This document shows, piece after piece, positions 44,926 through 56,329 of a DNA stretch of 64,000 nucleotides. The notes beneath the pieces are model-generated. The model was not told the origin of the DNA and ran no database searches. It was given only the letters and a program-made list of their open reading frames with translations. The translations under genes and the position numbers were made by a program. Every line of letters begins with the position of its first letter. Position 1 is the stretch's first letter. This DNA comes from Calamus simplicifolius (lineage: Eukaryota > Streptophyta > Magnoliopsida > Arecales > Arecaceae), in contig UESW01003834.1 in assembly GCA_900491605.1 (NCBI GenBank), positions 2,361,679 through 2,425,678 on the forward strand. The letters run 5' to 3'.

Positions 44926-45325
44926 TTAGTGTGAAATCATGCCGACCAGCTGTCGGCATATCTCTGGCCTTTCTTTTGACAAGGTCTTTGTTAACATGTC
45001 TGCCCCATTTTCATCTGTGTGAATTTTCTGAAGCTGCAACTGCTTCTCTTCAAACACATTTCGAATCCAGTGGTATCTGACATCTATATGCTTTAACTTG
45101 GAATGAAAAGTTGGGTTCTTGCACAAGTGGATGGCGCTCTGGCTGTCACAATATAGCACATAATTTTTTTGTTTCAGCCCTAATTCATGTAAGAATTCTT
45201 TCATCCACAGCATCTCCTTACAGACCTTGGTAGCAGCAATGTATTCTGTCTCTGTGGTGGAGAGAGCTACACACCTTTGCAATTTGGATTACCATGACAC
45301 AGCTCCCCCTGCAAAAGAAAGTATA
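44926..45325 (-). pseudogene. CopT RNase H, C-terminal part
   Basis: ALSTTETEYIAATKVCKEML, CDSQSAIHLCKNPTFHS, KHIDVRYHWIRNVFEEKQLQ and ENGADMLTKTL, ending after LVGMISH. A TAA just upstream of this frame (after the AVSW block) interrupts it, and the upstream part of the domain is cut off by the TatC insertion at 45331. Confidence 0.88.
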
Positions 45326-46506
45326 AAACATGTTGTTGCCAAATCACTTGCGATGAGCGCCGGGTGAGCTGAGATCTCTGCGGGCCTTAGAGAGTGTAGA
45401 GAGGTCACCGTCTTCCTTCTGGGGCCTGCAAGAAAAGTCTCGGACCGGTGGTTCCAGCGGGGACCCTCCGATGCTCCAGTCAGCGATATGGAGAACAGGG
45501 ATTTTTTAATGAAAGAGTCTAGATTGAGTCCCCTCCCCCTCGTTGTTAGTCAGGGTTTCTATATACCTGTTCGGGGGTCCCTCTTACCCTTTGTTCGCAA
45601 CAGTTTAATCCTCCCGGATGGTTGGCAGTTTTTGGTCCTTTGACGTGCCGCAAAGGACGGGCAGTGGGGGCCGAACGTGGGGGGTCATGCCTGCCGTTAG
45701 TGGCGCCAAGGGAAGGCACGTTCGTTGCCCACATCGCCGAGCACGTTCATAGTGAAGTTATCCACCACTCTCGAGGGAAGTGAGCCACGTAGCTTGAACA
45801 TGGGTGGCCGTTGCTGAAACCGATGCCAAGGCCGATGCGAAGGTCGAGATGGGCCGTGACCGACGCCGATGCAGTTGTCGAGGCCGACGCCATGACCGAC
45901 ACTAAGATGGGAATGGGCCGTGACCGACGTCGACGCCGTGGTCAAAGTGGGCAGCGGCTGATGCCAAGATCGAGGTGGGCCGCGGAGGAGATAGGCCGTT
46001 GCCGAGGCCGATGTCAACGACATTGCCGAGACCGATGCCGTGGTCGAAGTGGGCCGCAGCCGATGCCAAGATCGAGGTGGGCCGCTGCTAAGATGAGCCC
46101 GAGGCCGAGAAGAGCGAAGTGCGCCGGACCGTGTGACATTGAGTTCGTGATCCCTCCATCTCATGGGTCATGTGGCTTGATCAGTCGCATCAGCCGAAGG
46201 GACATCAGAGGCCAAAGCAGGGCTCCGTCAATTTCCTTCACGGTTCTCTAACGGCGTCGGCAAGGGTGCCGTCGGCCATGGGGCCATCGGCCTTGGAGCT
46301 GTCGGCCATGGGGCCGTCGGCCTTGGAGCCGTCGGCCATGGGGCCATCGGCCATGGGGCCGTCGGCCTTGGAGCCGTCGGCCATGGAGCTAGCAGCCATG
46401 GAGCCGTCGGCCTTGGAGCCGTCGGCCATGGAGCCGTCGACCTTGGAGCCGACGGCCTTGGAGATTAGAGCAATTGTGTGTGCGTGGATTTATGAGGCCA
46501 TAAAAG
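45111..46506. repeat. First unit of a 1396-bp tandem duplication (CopT fragment plus TatC LTR)
   Basis: TTGGGTTCTTGCAC at 45111 recurs at 46507, and the TatC LTR start at 45331 recurs at 46727; both offsets are 1396. Unit 1 ends inside the LTR after GAGGCCATAAAAG. The partner breakpoint at 45105-45110 (GAAAAG) shares AAAAG, so the junction has short microhomology. Unit 2 runs from 46507 to about 47853. Confidence 0.92.
45331..46505 (-). repeat. Truncated duplicate TatC LTR
   Basis: Begins TGTTGTTGCC like the complete LTRs and ends early, lacking the last stretch to GCCACATCA. It contains the GCCATGGGGCCGTCGGCCTT array at 46255-46460. Confidence 0.92.
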
Positions 46507-46726
46507 TTGGGTTCTTGCACAAGTGGATAGCGCTCTGGCTGTCACAATATACCACATAATTTTTTTGTTTCAGCCCTAATTCATGTAAGAATTCTTTCAT
46601 CCACAGCATCTCCTTACAGACCTTGGTAGCAGCAATGTATTCTGCCTCTGTGGTGGAGAGAGCTACACACCTTTGCAATTTGGATTACCATGACACAGCT
46701 CTCCCTGCAAAAGAAAGTATGAAACA
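46507..46726 (-). pseudogene. Duplicated CopT RNase H fragment
   Basis: Repeats 45111-45330 with few changes (ALSTTEAEYIAATKVCKEML). It ends in the AAACA flank of the complete TatC LTR. Confidence 0.9.
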
Positions 46727-47949
46727 TGTTGTTGCCAAATCACTTGCGATGAGCGCCGGGTGAGCTGAGATCTCTGCGGGCCTTCGAGAGTGTAGAGAGG
46801 TCACCGTCTTCCTTCTGGGGCCTGCAAGAAAAGTCCCGGACCGGTGGTTCCGGCGGGGACCCTCCGATGCTCCAGTCAGCGATCTGGAGAACAGGGATTT
46901 TTTAATGAAAGAGTCTAGATAGAGTCCCCTCCCCCTCGTTGTCAGTCGGGGTTTCTATATACCTGTTCGGGGGTCCCTCTTACCCTTTGTTCGCAACAGT
47001 TGAATCCTCCCGGATGGTTGGCAGTTTTTGGTCCTTTGACGTGCCGCAAAGGACGGGCCGTGGGGGCCGAACGTGGGGGGTCATGCCTGCCGTTAGTGGC
47101 GCCAAGGGAAGGCACGTTCGTTGCCCACGTTGCCGAGCACGTTCATAGTGAAGTTATCCGCCACTCTCGAGGGAAGTGGGCCATGTAGCTTGAACGTGAG
47201 TGGCCGTTGCTGAAACCAACGCCAAGGCCAACGCGAAGGTCGAGATGGGCCGTGACCGACGCCGACGCCGTTGCCGAGGCCGACGCCATGACCGACACCG
47301 AGATGGGAATGGGCCGTGACCGACGTCGACGCCGTGGTCGAAGTGGGCCGCGGCCGACGCCAAGATTGAGGTGGGCCACGGAGGAGATAGGCCGTTGCCG
47401 AGGCCAATGCCGACGACATTGCCGAGACCGATGCCGTGGTCGAAGTGGGCCGCGGCCGATGCCAAGATCGAGGTGGGCCGCTGCTAAGATGAGCCCAAGG
47501 ATGAGAAGAGCGAAGTGCGCCGGACTGTGTGACATTGAGTTCGTGATCGCTCCATCTCGTGGGTCATGTGGCTTGATCAGTCGCATCAGCCGAAGGGACA
47601 TCAGAGGCCAAAGCAGGGCTCCGTCAATTTCCTTCACGGTTCTCTAACGGCGTCGGCAAGGGTGCCGTCGGCCATGGGGCCATCGGCCTTGGAGCTGTCG
47701 GCCATGGAGCCGTCGGCCATGGGGCCGTCGGCCTTGGAGCCGTCGGCCATGGAGCTAGCGGCCATGGAGCCGTCGGCCATGGAGTCGTCAGCCTTGGAGC
47801 CGGCGGCCTTAGAGATTAGAGCATGGGTGCGCGTGGCTTTATGAGGCCATAAACGCCACAGTGGCCGAAGGGCCCTTTGGAGGCCAAAGGGGGGCTCTGT
47901 CGGTTTCCTTTTTTTATGGTTCTCTAACGGCGTTGGATCAGCCACATCA
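46727..47949 (-). repeat. TatC 3' LTR
   Basis: TGTTGTTGCC to CACATCA in plus orientation. It holds two arrays: a CCGACGCCGA-type array (about 47215-47465) and a GTCGGCCATGGRGCC / GTCGGCCTTGGAGCC array (47655-47815). A TATA-like TATATAG in element sense lies near 46956. Confidence 0.93.
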
Positions 47950-48153
47950 GATGCCCCCTCGCCCCTGAGACGAAGCGGGCCCACCCCAGCAAGGCGAAAG
48001 GGGCGTTACCTCCCAAGTGGCTGATCCCCACCTGACTTTGGATCTTCAACTTTTGACATGATATTTGGATGTGGGTTCCTATCCACATGCCATGGAGGCA
48101 GAGAGCCAGTGAGGCCGCAATGATGCTCCTGAGGCAGAGGGAGCCGTTGAGCC
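47950..48153 (-). other. TatC polypurine tract and residual 3' interior
   Basis: 47950-47967, read in reverse, is CAGGGGCGAGGGGGCATC, matching the tract of TatA. No gene in the remainder, which continues at 57722 after CopS. Confidence 0.75.
48149..48153. repeat. CopS target site duplication, left copy (GAGCC)
   Basis: GAGCC is directly before the CopS LTR and again at 57722-57726. Confidence 0.93.
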
Positions 48154-49540
48154 TGTTGGTCCAGATAACAACCCAAGAGGGGGGGTGAATTGGTTTTTCA
48201 AAAATTTAAACTCTTTGGAGAAATAACCCCCAGCGGAAATAAAGACTTAGATTCACACAAATTAAAACTGAACAAGCACAAATAGAGAGTTGAAGATAAA
48301 GAGACAATCACGGCAAACACAGGAGATTTTATAGTGGTTCGGTGTACCTACACCTACGTCCACTCCCAAGTACCTCTTGGGTCCACACTATAATCAAACT
48401 GATTACAACAGAGTTGTTTTGCAAGCTCACAACTCAAACTTGTTGTTTTCCCGGGTGCACAACGAACCCAGCTGATTTTCAAGGTTCACCAGCACAAAAC
48501 CTATCACCACAAGCTAATGCTTGCACAAGGCTAACAGCCTCAACTGAATCAATCACCAGATTGACCCAGCAAACAATATTTGTTTTTACAAGATAAACAG
48601 CTCCTCTAATGAGCAAATATACAATAATGAAACAATAATAAGAGGATAGGAATCAAAGCCTGATTCGCAGATCTTGGTGGCTTCTTCCTTCTCTTCCTTT
48701 GAATGGATCTTCCTTCAAGATGCTCTTGAGACTCAGAAGATCAGAAAACTAGGGCTTCTTTCTTCTCTTGAGATTTCTTTGAAATAGAACAGCAAAAGCT
48801 TGGAATCTCTCTCTCTTCTTTTGGGGAATCAGTATGATCTTTCCTTACAAGTTTTTCCTCTTTTCTTTTTTGATAGATCTCAAAGATTTGTCTCTATTCT
48901 TTTCTTTTTGCCTCTCTTTTCTTTTTGTGGGATGCAACAAACCCTCTTCTTATAGATCCCGATTAATCCATAAATAGTTTGAAACTATCCGTTAGAAACA
49001 AGTGTAAGAAGGATTAGATCCATAAATAACAATAGCCATTGGGATTAAAATAGATAAAGATAAAGTTTAGAGTCGTTCTGACAGTTCTGGAACCGTGTCT
49101 GACATTCTAGAGTCGGCTCTAACTTTTCTGGAGTCGGCTCTAACTCGAAATTCTTTAATCGCTCGATCTGGAGTCGTCTCTGACTTTTCTGGGGTCGACA
49201 CAAAATTCTTCTGGAGTCGACTCTAACAGTCTGGGAGTCGACTCTAAGTCGTGGCCTAAAAAACCATCGTTCTGTCTTTTCTGTTGGAGTCGGCTCTAAC
49301 AGTCCCGGAGTCGACTCTAAGTCTGTGCCGTTTTCCGGAGTCAACTCTGCGATTCCATGTGTCGACTCTAATGTCTGCAATCTTACCTTGACATTAGATT
49401 CGAACCAGAACTTGATTTGACTCTTGATTTTGATTATCAAATCGACTTATAATCTGAAAAACTTAATCAAAATCATTAGTAACTTCAATGTTATACTCAA
49501 ATAGTTTTGTTAATCATCAAAATCCTCAATTGGGTCAACA
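48154..49540 (-). repeat. CopS 3' LTR with GTCGACTC motif array
   Basis: Pairs with 56330-57721. Between 49069 and 49375 about ten copies of GAGTCGGCTC, GAGTCGACTC or close variants occur at irregular 15-45 bp steps. GAGTCGACTC is a perfect palindrome. Confidence 0.95.
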
Positions 49541-49554
49541 ATCTCCCCCTTTTT
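49541..49554 (-). other. CopS polypurine tract
   Basis: The minus strand reads AAAAAGGGGGAGAT directly before the 3' LTR. Confidence 0.9.
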
Positions 49555-50220
49555 GATGATGACAAAAACTTTGAGTATATGCATTAAAAATTTATTTGAA
49601 TGAAGAATTATAGACATTATTAAAGCTTTGAGACTTCCTAATAGAGAATTTGATGCCAATATTCAAAATGAACTTTAAAAACATACTTGAGTTCTGAGTT
49701 CAATTATAAACATCAATCAAGATGATTTAACTTTTATATGGAGAAATTATTAAGCTCCCCCTGCATTGAATAACTCCCCCTGAAATTAATTGATCATTTT
49801 TGATACAAATTGATTAGAATTTATAAATCTCAAAATTTCTCTCCCCCTATTTAGATATGCCAATTGATTGAAATCTTATATTCCTTTAATCTATATTCTT
49901 CCATTTTTATTTCCTTTATGCATATACAATTTTCTCTCCCCCTTTTTTGTTATCAGCAATAAGGTGATTTAAGAGCAATAAAGAATGTTATCAGAGCGGG
50001 GTTGTTGGTTCAATTAATCATAAAGATAGTAAACTCATTCATTGAAATTCAATCAATCAATCATAGACAAATTTGAAATAAAAGTGTAATTGTATTCCAA
50101 AGCAAGATTCATTACATGTGTTTCAAAAAAGTGACATTCAAGTATGTAAATTCTAGATACATGCTAAGAAAGCAAGAAAGCAAGAAATCCTAAGATACAA
50201 CCTAGGATAGGATATCAAAA
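49555..50220 (-). other. CopS 3' untranslated interior
   Basis: AT-rich with several CCCCCT/CTCCCC tracts (49757, 49783, 49842, 49936), which read on the element strand as extra purine-rich tracts. No ORF. Confidence 0.6.
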
Positions 50221-51616
50221 TCAAATATGCTTATACATAATTTTCTTTAAATGTCCAATCATTTCCATAATATCATCTTTTTGAGTCTTCTTAAAACTTT
50301 CAAGACAAGCTTCAATTTGAGAGACGGCGAGGTCGATATCTTTCTTTAGTTGACTGGTAGCATGAAGATAAGTTCCAGAACCATCTGCAATGCCTTCCAT
50401 CCTTTCAAAAATCTTATGAAGATCAGTGCTAAAGGATTCTACGGAATTGCTAATGGAAAAAGAAATCATGTCAAGTCTTGAATTGATCTCATCCTTCAAC
50501 TGATTGAACTCTCTCTCAACTTACACATATCATTTGTCCTTTGACTATCATACTCAGCCAGTAAAGCTCTGAGCTGACCTATTTGCTCCTCAGAAAATCT
50601 TCCAGATGCCAATCCAGACTGATGTGGAGGGTGAGAGCTAGGTCCAGCCTCTGAGGTCCAGCAGATGGTCCAGCAGAAGAAGGTCCAGCAGATGGTTCAG
50701 GAATAGATGGATCAGGAATGTCCTCCTCTGACCTCCTCAACTCTAACCTCTTCAGCTCTGGCCTCATGTCCTCTTTTTATCCAATTTTCATTTTCTTTTC
50801 TGAAGCCCATCCGGTGAATGTAGAGACACTATAGTAATCTGTATGCCTTAATTTTCTTAGTGGCTCATTATCCATTATAAGTACACCTTGGCTTCTGAAT
50901 ACCAATGTCAAACCATACCATATGGCAATGTAGATCTCTTCTTAGTTGCTGCTTCCGCCATATAGCCTATCATCATACCAGCAAGATTGACAGGTCTTCC
51001 AGTGAGAATACAGTCCATCAATAAGATGTCTCGCTCCGAGACATATTCAAACCTTCCGATTTTAGGAAATAAAATTCTTCCACAAATATTGTGAAGTAAT
51101 CTGAGTTCCAAATTAAGTTGATTGGCCAAGATTTCTCAAACTCAGAAACTTCTCTCCCTAACATCCTTGATAGGGCACCTCCTCTGTCTTCATGTTGATA
51201 TTCAACTAAGCCAATGGTAGGCATCTCCAATAGATTTCCAAGGGTTTCAGCCGTGATGATTACTTTAGTTCCTCTTACAACACTCACTAAGCCTCCCTCT
51301 CCTCTACATAAATCATTATAAAATTCTCTCACTAGGGCAGGGTAAGTAGGGATATCCAAAGAACAGACTTCTCCCATCCCATTTCTTTCAACAAGCGCCC
51401 AATAGCAAAGCCCTCCGAAACAAAAAAGTCAAAGTCTACTTTTCTTCCGGTAGTAATGGCCTTACCCGCTAATTGGTCAACTCGTGGAGAAGATGGTGAG
51501 GGTGGAGAGTCATCCTGAGTGGCAGATGAAGAAGATGACGAAGGTTGCCTCCGATTTGAACGGCGCTTCGTCGGAACAGTCGAACCACCAATGATAGCAT
51601 GCCTTTTGGGAGCCAT
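50221..51616 (-). pseudogene. CopS env-position ORF, 'putative plant transposon protein' type
   Basis: ATG at 51616 opens MAPKRHAIIGGSTVPTKRR, a basic Ser-rich start. The conserved domain follows across two frame changes: LVREFYNDLCRGEGGLVSVV, VRGTKVIITAETLGNLLEMP, then DILLMDCILTGRPVNLAGMM. This matches the plant transposon-associated domain often labelled 'putative plant transposon protein' or 'envelope-like' in SIRE elements. After further breaks a Pro/Ser-rich spacer (50579-50767) and a coiled-coil tail (50221-50499) follow. No signal peptide or membrane segment is visible, so a true envelope role is not supported. Confidence 0.72.
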
Positions 51617-51716
51617 GGGATTCGATTGGAATGAGTAATCAAGGGATTTGAAGAGTTTGAGGGGTTGGAATCAGTTTGGAACAGTTTTAGAAAGGTTTGG
51701 AGACGATGGGTTTCGT

Positions 51717-51915
51717 TTGGGGTCGACTCCGCCTTTTTATTTTGACCTAGTTCCACTTAGAGTCGACTCCCGAAAATGAGGTGTCGGCTCCGAACCAGAG
51801 AATCTGTCAGCGCCCGAATTAGAGTCGGCTCTACAGAAGCCAGAGTCGGCTCTAATTGCCCAGACAGAACATCAAAATATGAAGGTGTCGACTCCACAAA
51901 CTGCAGGTGTCGACT
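51717..51915. repeat. GTCGACTC/GTCGGCTC motif array upstream of CopS env-position ORF
   Basis: About seven copies of GAGTCGGCTC, GAGTCGACTC or GTGTCGACTCC between 51720 and 51910, the same words as in the CopS LTR array, placed just upstream (element sense) of the ATG at 51616. Confidence 0.85.
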
Positions 51916-52120
51916 CCACAATAGTTTCAGAGAAAAATTCAAATTTCAAGGATCTGAAACTGATCAAATTAATCATCAAACTCTAGATAAGTGTTCCTTA
52001 ACAATTGGGGAAACAATGAATCAAATTTCTAGATAATTTCCTTATTGGTCATAGAGGATTTTCAAGAAATTAATGAAGTCTAGATAGTTGTTGTCCTTAA
52101 GAGTTTCAGAAAATCATTCT

Positions 52121-52865
52121 AAAGGATCACAAACTCCTAATTCTCCTCTAAGATAGCAAAATCTTTCCTCACTCAAAGGTTTGGTAAAAATATCAGCTAA
52201 TTGATCATTAGTATTAACATATTCAAGACAAACATCTTTGTTAGTTACATGTTCTCTAATAAAGTGATGTCTAATTTCAATGTGTTTAGTTCTTGAATGT
52301 TGAATTGGATTTTTAGTTAGATTAATAGCACTAGTATTATCACATTTAATAGGAATTTTATCAAGTGTGATACCATAATCTTCAAGTTGTCGCTTAATCC
52401 AAAGGATTTGAGCACAGCAACTTCCAGCTGCAACATACTCTGCCTCAGCAGTGGATAATGCAACCGAATTTTGCTTCTTGCTAAACCAAGAGATTAAGTT
52501 ACTTCCTAAAAGTTGGCATGCCCACTTGTACTCTTTCTATCTAATTTACAACCAGCATAGTCAGAATCAGAATAAGCAATCAATTTTAAGGTTGAGTCTC
52601 TAGAATACCATAATCCTACATTTTTAGTTCCATTTAAGTATCTAAAGATTCTTTTAACAGCAAATAAATGTGATTCCTTAGGATTAGATTGATATCTTGC
52701 ACATAAGCAAACAGAAAACATGATATCTGGCCTACTTGCAGTTAGGTAAAGAAGTGATCCGATCATACCTCTGTAATGCTTCTGATCTACTTTCTTACCT
52801 TCTTCATCCTTGTCCAGCTTGCATGAGGGACTCATTGGCGTACCAAGAGGTTTAGCAGATTCCAT
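52121..52865 (-). pseudogene. CopS RT end and RNase H
   Basis: SLLYLTASRPDIMFSVCLCA and YSDSDYAGCKLDRKSTSGH, after which a frame change near 52510 leads to the AEAEYVAAG and NPIQHSRTKHIEIRHHFIR blocks. It ends near 52121 with LADIFTKPLSEERF. This is the normal C-terminus of copia pol. Confidence 0.88.
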
Positions 52866-53602
52866 ACCAAATTTCTTGAGTATTTCCTTTGTGTACTTTG
52901 TTTGGTTAATGAAAATTCCGCTTTCTCTTGTTTGATTTGAAGTCCAAGGAAGAAATTTAGTTCTCCCATCATGCTCATCTCGAATTCTCCCTGCATTAGC
53001 TTAGCAAATTCTTGACAAAGGAGATTGTTAGTAGCACCAAATATAATGTCATCAACATAAATTTGAACGATTAATAAATCCTTTTCTTTTCTTTTCAAAA
53101 ACAAGGTTTTATCAACATTTCCTCTAGAAAAGTCATTTTCAATTAAAAATTTACTTAATCTATCATACCAAGCTCTAGGTGCTTGCTTTAAACCATAAAG
53201 TGCTTTGTGTAGTTTGAAGACGTGGTTTGGAAATTCATGATCTTCAAAACCAGGAGGTTGTTCAACATAAACTTCCTCATTTATAAAACCATTTAGAAAT
53301 GCACTTTTAACATCCATTTGAAATAAGTTGAAATTCATATGACATGCAAATGCAAGTAGTAGCCTAATGGCTTCTAATCTAGCAACAGGTGCAAAAGTTT
53401 CATCAAAATCTATACCTTCTTCTTGATTATATCCTTTTGCAACTAATCTAGCCTTATTTCTAATTACCAATCCATTTTCATCCAATTTATTTCTAAAAAC
53501 CCATTTAGATCCTATTATAGGGTGGTTTTTAGGTCTATCTACTAGGGTCCAGACTTGGTTCCTAGTGAATTGGTTTAACTCTTCTGCATTGCTAACATCC
53601 AA
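52832..53602 (-). pseudogene. CopS reverse transcriptase
   Basis: 256 uninterrupted codons: SKWVFRNKLDENGLVIRNKA, ARLVAKGYNQEEGIDFDETF, FQMDVKSAFLNGFI and ALYGLKQAPRAWYDRLSKFL. The catalytic YVDD at about 53059-53048 is intact. This is the best-preserved RT in the window. It ends by a frame change near 52880, close to TKQ. Confidence 0.92.
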
Positions 53603-54205
53603 TAACTATCTTTCTCAGCTTCCTCTATAGTTTTAGGTTCTATATGAGATACAAATGCAAGATGATTATTGATATCTCTCATTGATGATCTAGTCCTTAC
53701 ACCTTGAGATGGATCACCTATGATTAGGTCCTTAGGATGACCATAAGCATATCTCCAATCTCTAGGTAGATCTTTATCATTCTGAGCAATATCAATACCA
53801 TCATCCTTAGGTGAGTCATCATCCTTAACTTCAGGTTCTTGATCTGAAGATACATTTAATTTTTCAATATCTCTTTCAATCAAAGATGTATCTTCCTCAT
53901 CATCAATTTTATCTGAACTTGATGCTAAAGACTCATCAAACACTATATGAATGGATTCTTCTACAACTAAGCTCTTCTTATTAAATACTCTATATGCCTT
54001 GCTAGATGTAGAATATCCTAGAAAATACCTTCATCAGACTTTGCATCAAACTTCCCAAGATTATCCTTACCATTGTTATGAATAAAACATTTACAACCAA
54101 ATGCATGAAAATAACTTAAATTTGGTTTCCTATTGTGCCATAGTTCATAGGGAGTTTTCTTAAGGATAGGTCTAATCAGGGCTCTATTTATGTAACATGC
54201 TGTGT
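53575..54205 (-). pseudogene. CopS integrase C-terminus and linker
   Basis: The region between the integrase core and RT. It contains the acidic linker SSDKIDDEEDTSL and the block DPSQGVRTRSSMRDINNHLA that precedes RT in this lineage. Frames change near 54205, 54030 and 53600. Confidence 0.75.
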
Positions 54206-55175
54206 TTATAGCTTCCGCCCAAAAATATTTGGAAGTTGGCTTTCACATAGCATGGTACGGGCCATGTCTTCTAAAGTCCTATTCTTTCTTTCTACAACTC
54301 CATTTTGTTGCGGTGTTCTAGGTGCAGAAAAGTTATGATGTATGCCTTTTTCAAAATAAAATTTTTCAAATAAGTGATTTTCAAATTCAGTTCCATGATC
54401 ACTTCTAATAGACACTATGGTAGTGTTTTTCTCATTAGTGACTTTCTTAACGAATTTCATGAATATTGAGAAAGTCTCATCTTTGTGAGCCAAAAACATT
54501 ACCCAAGTGAATCTAGAGTAATCATCTACTATCACCAGACCATATTTCTTTCCTCCTAGACTTGTGGTTCTAGTAGGTCCAAAAAGGTCCATGTGTAGTA
54601 GCTCTAGTGGCCTAGTAGTTGAAACAACATTCTTAGATTTGAAAGAAGTTCTTGTTTGTTTTCCAAATTGACATGCATCACATATTCGATTATTTTCAAA
54701 ATTTAAGCTAGGAATACCTTTAACTAAATCCATTTTCAATAATTTAGAAATTAGGTGTGTGCTTGCATGACCTAATCTACGGTGCCATAGCCAACCAATC
54801 TCATTCATCTTAGCATTATTAGCAACTAAGCAATGATTACTTGGAGATAAATTACTCAAATCAATTAAGTACACATTGCCATAATATTTACCAACAAGAA
54901 TAATGCTGTTATCAATGGGATTAGTAACAGTGCAAACAGAAGCTTCAAAGGAAACCTTGAAACCTTTGTCACACAGTTGGCTAATACTTATCAGATTATG
55001 TTTAAGTCCATCGACATATAAAACATTATCAATATGAGTAGATGGAGTAATTTGAATCTTACCAATACCCATGATATGGCCTTGACCATTATCACCAAAA
55101 GTAACTACTCCACCTCTTTTTGATTCAAGGGTGATGAATTGATCTTTGTCACCCGTCATGTGTCTTGAGCACCAC
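54206..55175 (-). pseudogene. CopS protease end and integrase core
   Basis: The aspartic protease site WYLDSG is at about 55190-55170. One base is missing directly after it, which separates the site from the HMTGDKDQF-type continuation at 55159. From there 317 codons are open: zinc finger (WHRRLGHASTHLISKL, CDACQFGKQ) and integrase core with MDLFGP, RSDHGTEF and GVVERKNRT carrying the three acids. The frame ends at 54206. Confidence 0.9.
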
Positions 55176-55314
55176 TATCCAGGTACCATTTTTTTTTCAA
55201 TCTGATGGCTGCAAGACACTCCTCATCACTTATCCGTCATGAAGCATAGATTGGCCATTTCACTCTTTTCTTCTTCTTCGGAACTTGAGCTTTTCGAATC
55301 GCTCCATGTGGCCA

Positions 55315-56269
55315 TCATTGCCTTCTTTTTGAACTTCCGGTGCCTTTCTTTAGTTGAGGGCATTCAGATTTAAAGTGACCCGGCTTTTTACATTCAAAGC
55401 AAATAACTTCTTTTTCTTTGCCCTTGTCCTCATCTTTTCTTGCAAAGGGCTTTTTCCTTTCAAACTTCTTCTTCTTCATGAATCTTTTAAATTTCCTTGT
55501 GATGAGTGCCATGTCCTCATCATCACTTTCATCTTCAGATTCATGAGGCTCTTCCATATATTTAGAAATCTTAAGAGCCATAGTTTCTTCTTTGACTCAT
55601 CATCATCAACATGTTGCTTAATTTGAAGCTCATGAGTCATCAAGGATCCCAATAATTCTTCTAGGGATAGGGTACTTAGATCCTTTGCCTCTTGTATAGC
55701 AGTCACTTTAGCTTCCCAGTCCTAGGCAAGGAACGCAAAACCTTTCACACAAGATCAGAATTATCATAAGATTTACCAAGACTTTTTAAACCATTAACTA
55801 TATCAGTAAATCTTGTAAACATATCAGCAATAGATTCACATGCATCCATTTTAAACAATTCATACTTATGAACTAGCATGTTAATCTTGGATTCCTTGAC
55901 TTGATTTGTTCCCTCATGGGTAACCTCAAGTCTATCCCAGATTTTCTTAGCAGAAATGCAAATAGATATGTGATTGAATTCATTTGCATCTAATGAGCAG
56001 TATAAAACATTCATTGCTTTGGCATTGAGTTGTGCCAATTTTTTATCATGTTCATCCCATTCCATTTCTGGTTTAGGAATCTCCATGCCATTAACTCTAG
56101 CAGTGGGTGTGTGTGGTCCATTGACTATAATACTCCATAGATCATAGTCAAGTGCTTGAATGAAAATTTTCATTCTAGCCTTCCAATAACCATAGTTTGA
56201 ACCATTAAATAAGGGTGGTCTATTAGTAGATTGGCCTTCGAAAAAAGATGAACCAGCTTGAGTTGCCAT
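55315..56269 (-). pseudogene. CopS gag
   Basis: ATG 56269 (MATQAGSSFFEGQS), 47 bp after the primer site. The capsid-like domain is open to 55745. A frameshift precedes the next part (VTAIQEAKDLSTLSLEELLG), and the C-terminal piece from 55581 carries an intact CCHC knuckle (CFECKKPGHFKSEC) within a Lys-rich region. Two frameshifts make it non-functional. Confidence 0.9.
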
Positions 56270-56315
56270 GTGGATCTTTGACTCTTGATCGTTAGATCAA
56301 ATCAAATGAGCACTA

Positions 56316-56327
56316 GCTCTGATACCA
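56316..56327 (-). other. CopS primer binding site
   Basis: The minus strand reads TGGTATCAGAGC, the standard initiator tRNA-Met primer site of plant copia elements, two bases from the LTR. Confidence 0.95.
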
Positions 56328-56329
56328 AT

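Noticed and set aside
46250..46460. Open frame of Ser/Met/Glu-rich repeats
   Set aside because: It lies in the LTR GTCGGCC repeat array and is repeated at 47655 and 61678 with different breaks.
45331..46505. Solo LTR of a separate Tat insertion
   Set aside because: It shares the exact flank and offset of the 1396-bp duplication and lacks its own second end.
51018..51616. True retroviral-type envelope gene in CopS
   Set aside because: No signal peptide, no transmembrane segment, no fusion-type region in any frame.
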